Shown piece by piece: positions 49,671 through 51,384 of a stretch of DNA of 51,384 nucleotides. Made by a program: the position numbers and the translations under genes. The stretch's first letter is position 1. Each line of letters opens with the position of its first letter. The notes under the pieces were generated by a model that was not told the origin of the DNA, made no database searches, and saw only the letters and a list, made by a program, of their open reading frames with translations. The stretch comes from a virus. Location: positions 1-51,384 of the IMG/VR virus record IMGVR_UViG_3300021962_004629. One strand, written 5' to 3'.

Positions 49671-51384
49671 GGAACCAGTTTTAATTTCACAATAATCTGT
49701 AGTACAGTACATTTCTCCAACAGAGTCTAGGTTTTGCACCCCGTCATAAATTGCTGACCAATCAATCTTGGCAATTTTACCAACGTAGTCATCATATTCT
49801 TGTTGAGTAATTTGTTGATATGGCTGTTGTGGATAGACCATATTGCCCATCGGAAGGAACGACACAGCCTTTAACTGACCTTCATACATGTGCAACGCTG
49901 GAGCAATATGCTTTGTTTCTGATTCTTTGTCAAACGACAATGTTACAGAAACTCCATTGTCAGACCAATACTTTTGAGTTGTTGCTGCAAGACCAATCTT
50001 TTCAAACAAAGTTACATCTTTTTCTGATCTGGGATGTCCTGAATGAACTGGGAAGTAAACAACTGTAGTATTAGCAGAAACTAAATCATCTTCCATCTTA
50101 TATCCCGCTGCCTTAAACAAGTGCAACATTGGATCTTGATCACTAAATCTAATTGCACGAAGGAAGTATTCTCCACCCACTGGCCAGTGAACTCCTGGAG
50201 AAGCGCCAGAAAGTAGTGAAACAGAACCAGATGGCTTGACTGTAGTTACACGAATTGATTCACGAACACATAGCCACTCTGAATATTGTTTATCGTATTT
50301 ACGAATTGTTTGATATCCTTCATCCATCCAATCACGAGTTGCTGGAAGACCATGTGTATCTGCAAATGATGCAATACCAGTAAGCGATGTTCCAATACGG
50401 CGATTGCGTTGCATAATTCCATTTGTAATCTGCCAGTGTGTAGGAACAAGTGTTACTGTTTTACCATAAAGATATGCAAACTTTAATGTACGCAAAAAGT
50501 CTTCTTTGCTATCATGTCGATTAAGGTGAACCTCTACAAGAGTACAAAGTTCATAGGACTCTAGCGGTTGTTCTGCACATGGGTTAAAGCCCATTACACG
50601 ATAGTCTTTTCCATCTGCTGGATCAGCAAGACGACCGTAGTTTCTAGCAACGTCTAGCCAAATAAATCCTGGCTCGCCATTATTCGAAATAAGATCAACA
50701 TAGTCTTCATATTTTGTTCCAACTGTAGCAGAAATAGAATTATTGCTCATCCAGGCCCACCCTGGATTTTCTGCATCAAATGAATTTCTTTCTGGAAATA
50801 CTTCTGCATTTTTTAAATTAATAAAATCGTTATCTCCAGCAGAACCTAATGCCAATGTTGCAGAACGTCTAACATTTCCAGAAACAACACAAGTTCCAAT
50901 TAGGTTTACAATATCAACAATAGCCCTTGCATCAAGGCTCTCTCCGACCCTAGAACCGATTACTTTACGAAGCCTGTTGTGAAGGTCGATCAGTGGCTGT
51001 GGACCGCTTGAAACGCCTCCAAAGCCCTTAATTGGTGCTCCTGCAGGACGTATCAAAGAATAGTCAAACTCTTGAATGTTTTGATTTGGTCTAAGCATTG
51101 AATTAAGCAACATTCTTGTTGCCTCTACCCAGCCTTCACGAGTATCTGGAATTTGATAAGTGACAATAGGCTCAGTTGGTGCATAAATTGGCATCTCTTT
51201 GTCTTGTCCAACAGTATCAAAACCTACTCCAACACCAAGCATTAAGGCATCCATAACCCAAGCAAATAAAGCACCTGGATCATTTCTATCAATATCACGG
51301 GTTGATACCATTGCACAATTTTGAAGGGCAGCAGAATTACGCTTCTCCATAGTCATTGGGGTACCAAATGCCCACAGACCTCTT
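49668..51384 (-). CDS. nrdJ: Ribonucleotide reductase, class II monomeric (5' end cut)
   Basis: The frame is open to the right window edge, so the N-terminus is missing. It reads into RGLWAFGTP and then LQNCAMVST. The active site is the class II monomeric type. In NPCAEQPLESYELC the first cysteine is the thiyl-radical residue, followed by the glutamate two residues on and a second cysteine 11 residues after the first. This spacing equals C408/E410/C419 of the Lactobacillus leichmannii enzyme. The C-terminal YCTTDYC pair (C-x4-C) is the usual re-reducing pair. It makes dNTPs from NTPs using adenosylcobalamin, so the host must supply B12. It should feed the DnaE polymerase. Confidence 0.92.
   Translation of the reverse strand, partial: RGLWAFGTPMTMEKRNSAALQNCAMVSTRDIDRNDPGALFAWVMDALMLGVGVGFDTVGQDKEMPIYAPTEPIVTYQIPDTREGWVEATRMLLNSMLRPNQNIQEFDYSLIRPAGAPIKGFGGVSSGPQPLIDLHNRLRKVIGSRVGESLDARAIVDIVNLIGTCVVSGNVRRSATLALGSAGDNDFINLKNAEVFPERNSFDAENPGWAWMSNNSISATVGTKYEDYVDLISNNGEPGFIWLDVARNYGRLADPADGKDYRVMGFNPCAEQPLESYELCTLVEVHLNRHDSKEDFLRTLKFAYLYGKTVTLVPTHWQITNGIMQRNRRIGTSLTGIASFADTHGLPATRDWMDEGYQTIRKYDKQYSEWLCVRESIRVTTVKPSGSVSLLSGASPGVHWPVGGEYFLRAIRFSDQDPMLHLFKAAGYKMEDDLVSANTTVVYFPVHSGHPRSEKDVTLFEKIGLAATTQKYWSDNGVSVTLSFDKESETKHIAPALHMYEGQLKAVSFLPMGNMVYPQQPYQQITQQEYDDYVGKIAKIDWSAIYDGVQNLDSVGEMYCTTDYCEIKTGS

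Noticed and set aside
1-51384. tRNA genes, CRISPR arrays, insertion sequences
   Set aside because: The gaps are too short and no cloverleaf, spaced repeat array or transposase frame was seen on reading. A dedicated search could still find a cryptic tRNA.

Overview
The window is a large, gene-dense piece of a tailed-phage genome with siphovirus morphology (long tape measure, HK97-type head). About 50 genes all lie on the minus strand, so transcription runs right to left. Both ends are cut inside genes: a ribonucleotide reductase on the right and a PA14/fibronectin-III secreted protein on the left. No gap longer than about 100 bases was left without a gene or signal. I saw no tRNA, CRISPR array, integrase or recognisable lysis cassette. 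Base composition is A+T-rich by eye.

Host: inferred, not proven. Several things recall actinobacterial phages, and the low G+C would fit freshwater Nanopelagicales (acI) better than classical high-G+C hosts: a single DnaE-type polymerase with a PHP domain, a RecA, a Cas4-like nuclease, a monomeric B12-dependent reductase, frequent leaderless starts and a host-like secreted coiled-coil protein.

Layout in transcription order. (1) 51384-46050: class II ribonucleotide reductase, then a 1200-residue LamG-like structural protein. (2) 46031-41279: portal, prohead protease with a nested scaffold, and major capsid protein. (3) 41282-36771: head-tail connectors, major tail protein and two paralogous tail-assembly chaperones. 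(4) 36750-20867: a 2584-residue tape measure and the tail-tip proteins. (5) 20870-17247: a zinc ribbon, a MerR-like regulator, replicative helicase and primase. (6) 17244-15287: an inserted AhpD-like/tryptophan-halogenase pair. (7) 15223-9507: SSB, DnaE, MazG-like protein, RecA and a small nuclease. (8) 9507-6673: Cas4-like nuclease, RuvC-like resolvase and small proteins. (9) 6689-4385: terminase subunits, far from the portal. (10) 4388-1: an unknown protein, a highly promoted secreted protein, an HxE-type 2-oxoglutarate oxygenase, Hsp20 and the PA14-FN3 protein. The last four behave as separate, moron-like transcription units.

Transcription signals can be read directly. An extended -10 box (TGN-TATAAT or TGG-TATACT on the minus strand) recurs ahead of many units. 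In several cases the ATG lies only 7-9 bases beyond the box, which implies leaderless or nearly leaderless mRNAs. Four good intrinsic terminators were found, three of which run into the next promoter. The most unusual points are the halogenase/AhpD pair inside the replication operon, the consensus-promoter secreted protein, the duplicated tail chaperone genes in place of a frameshift, and the internal scaffold start.
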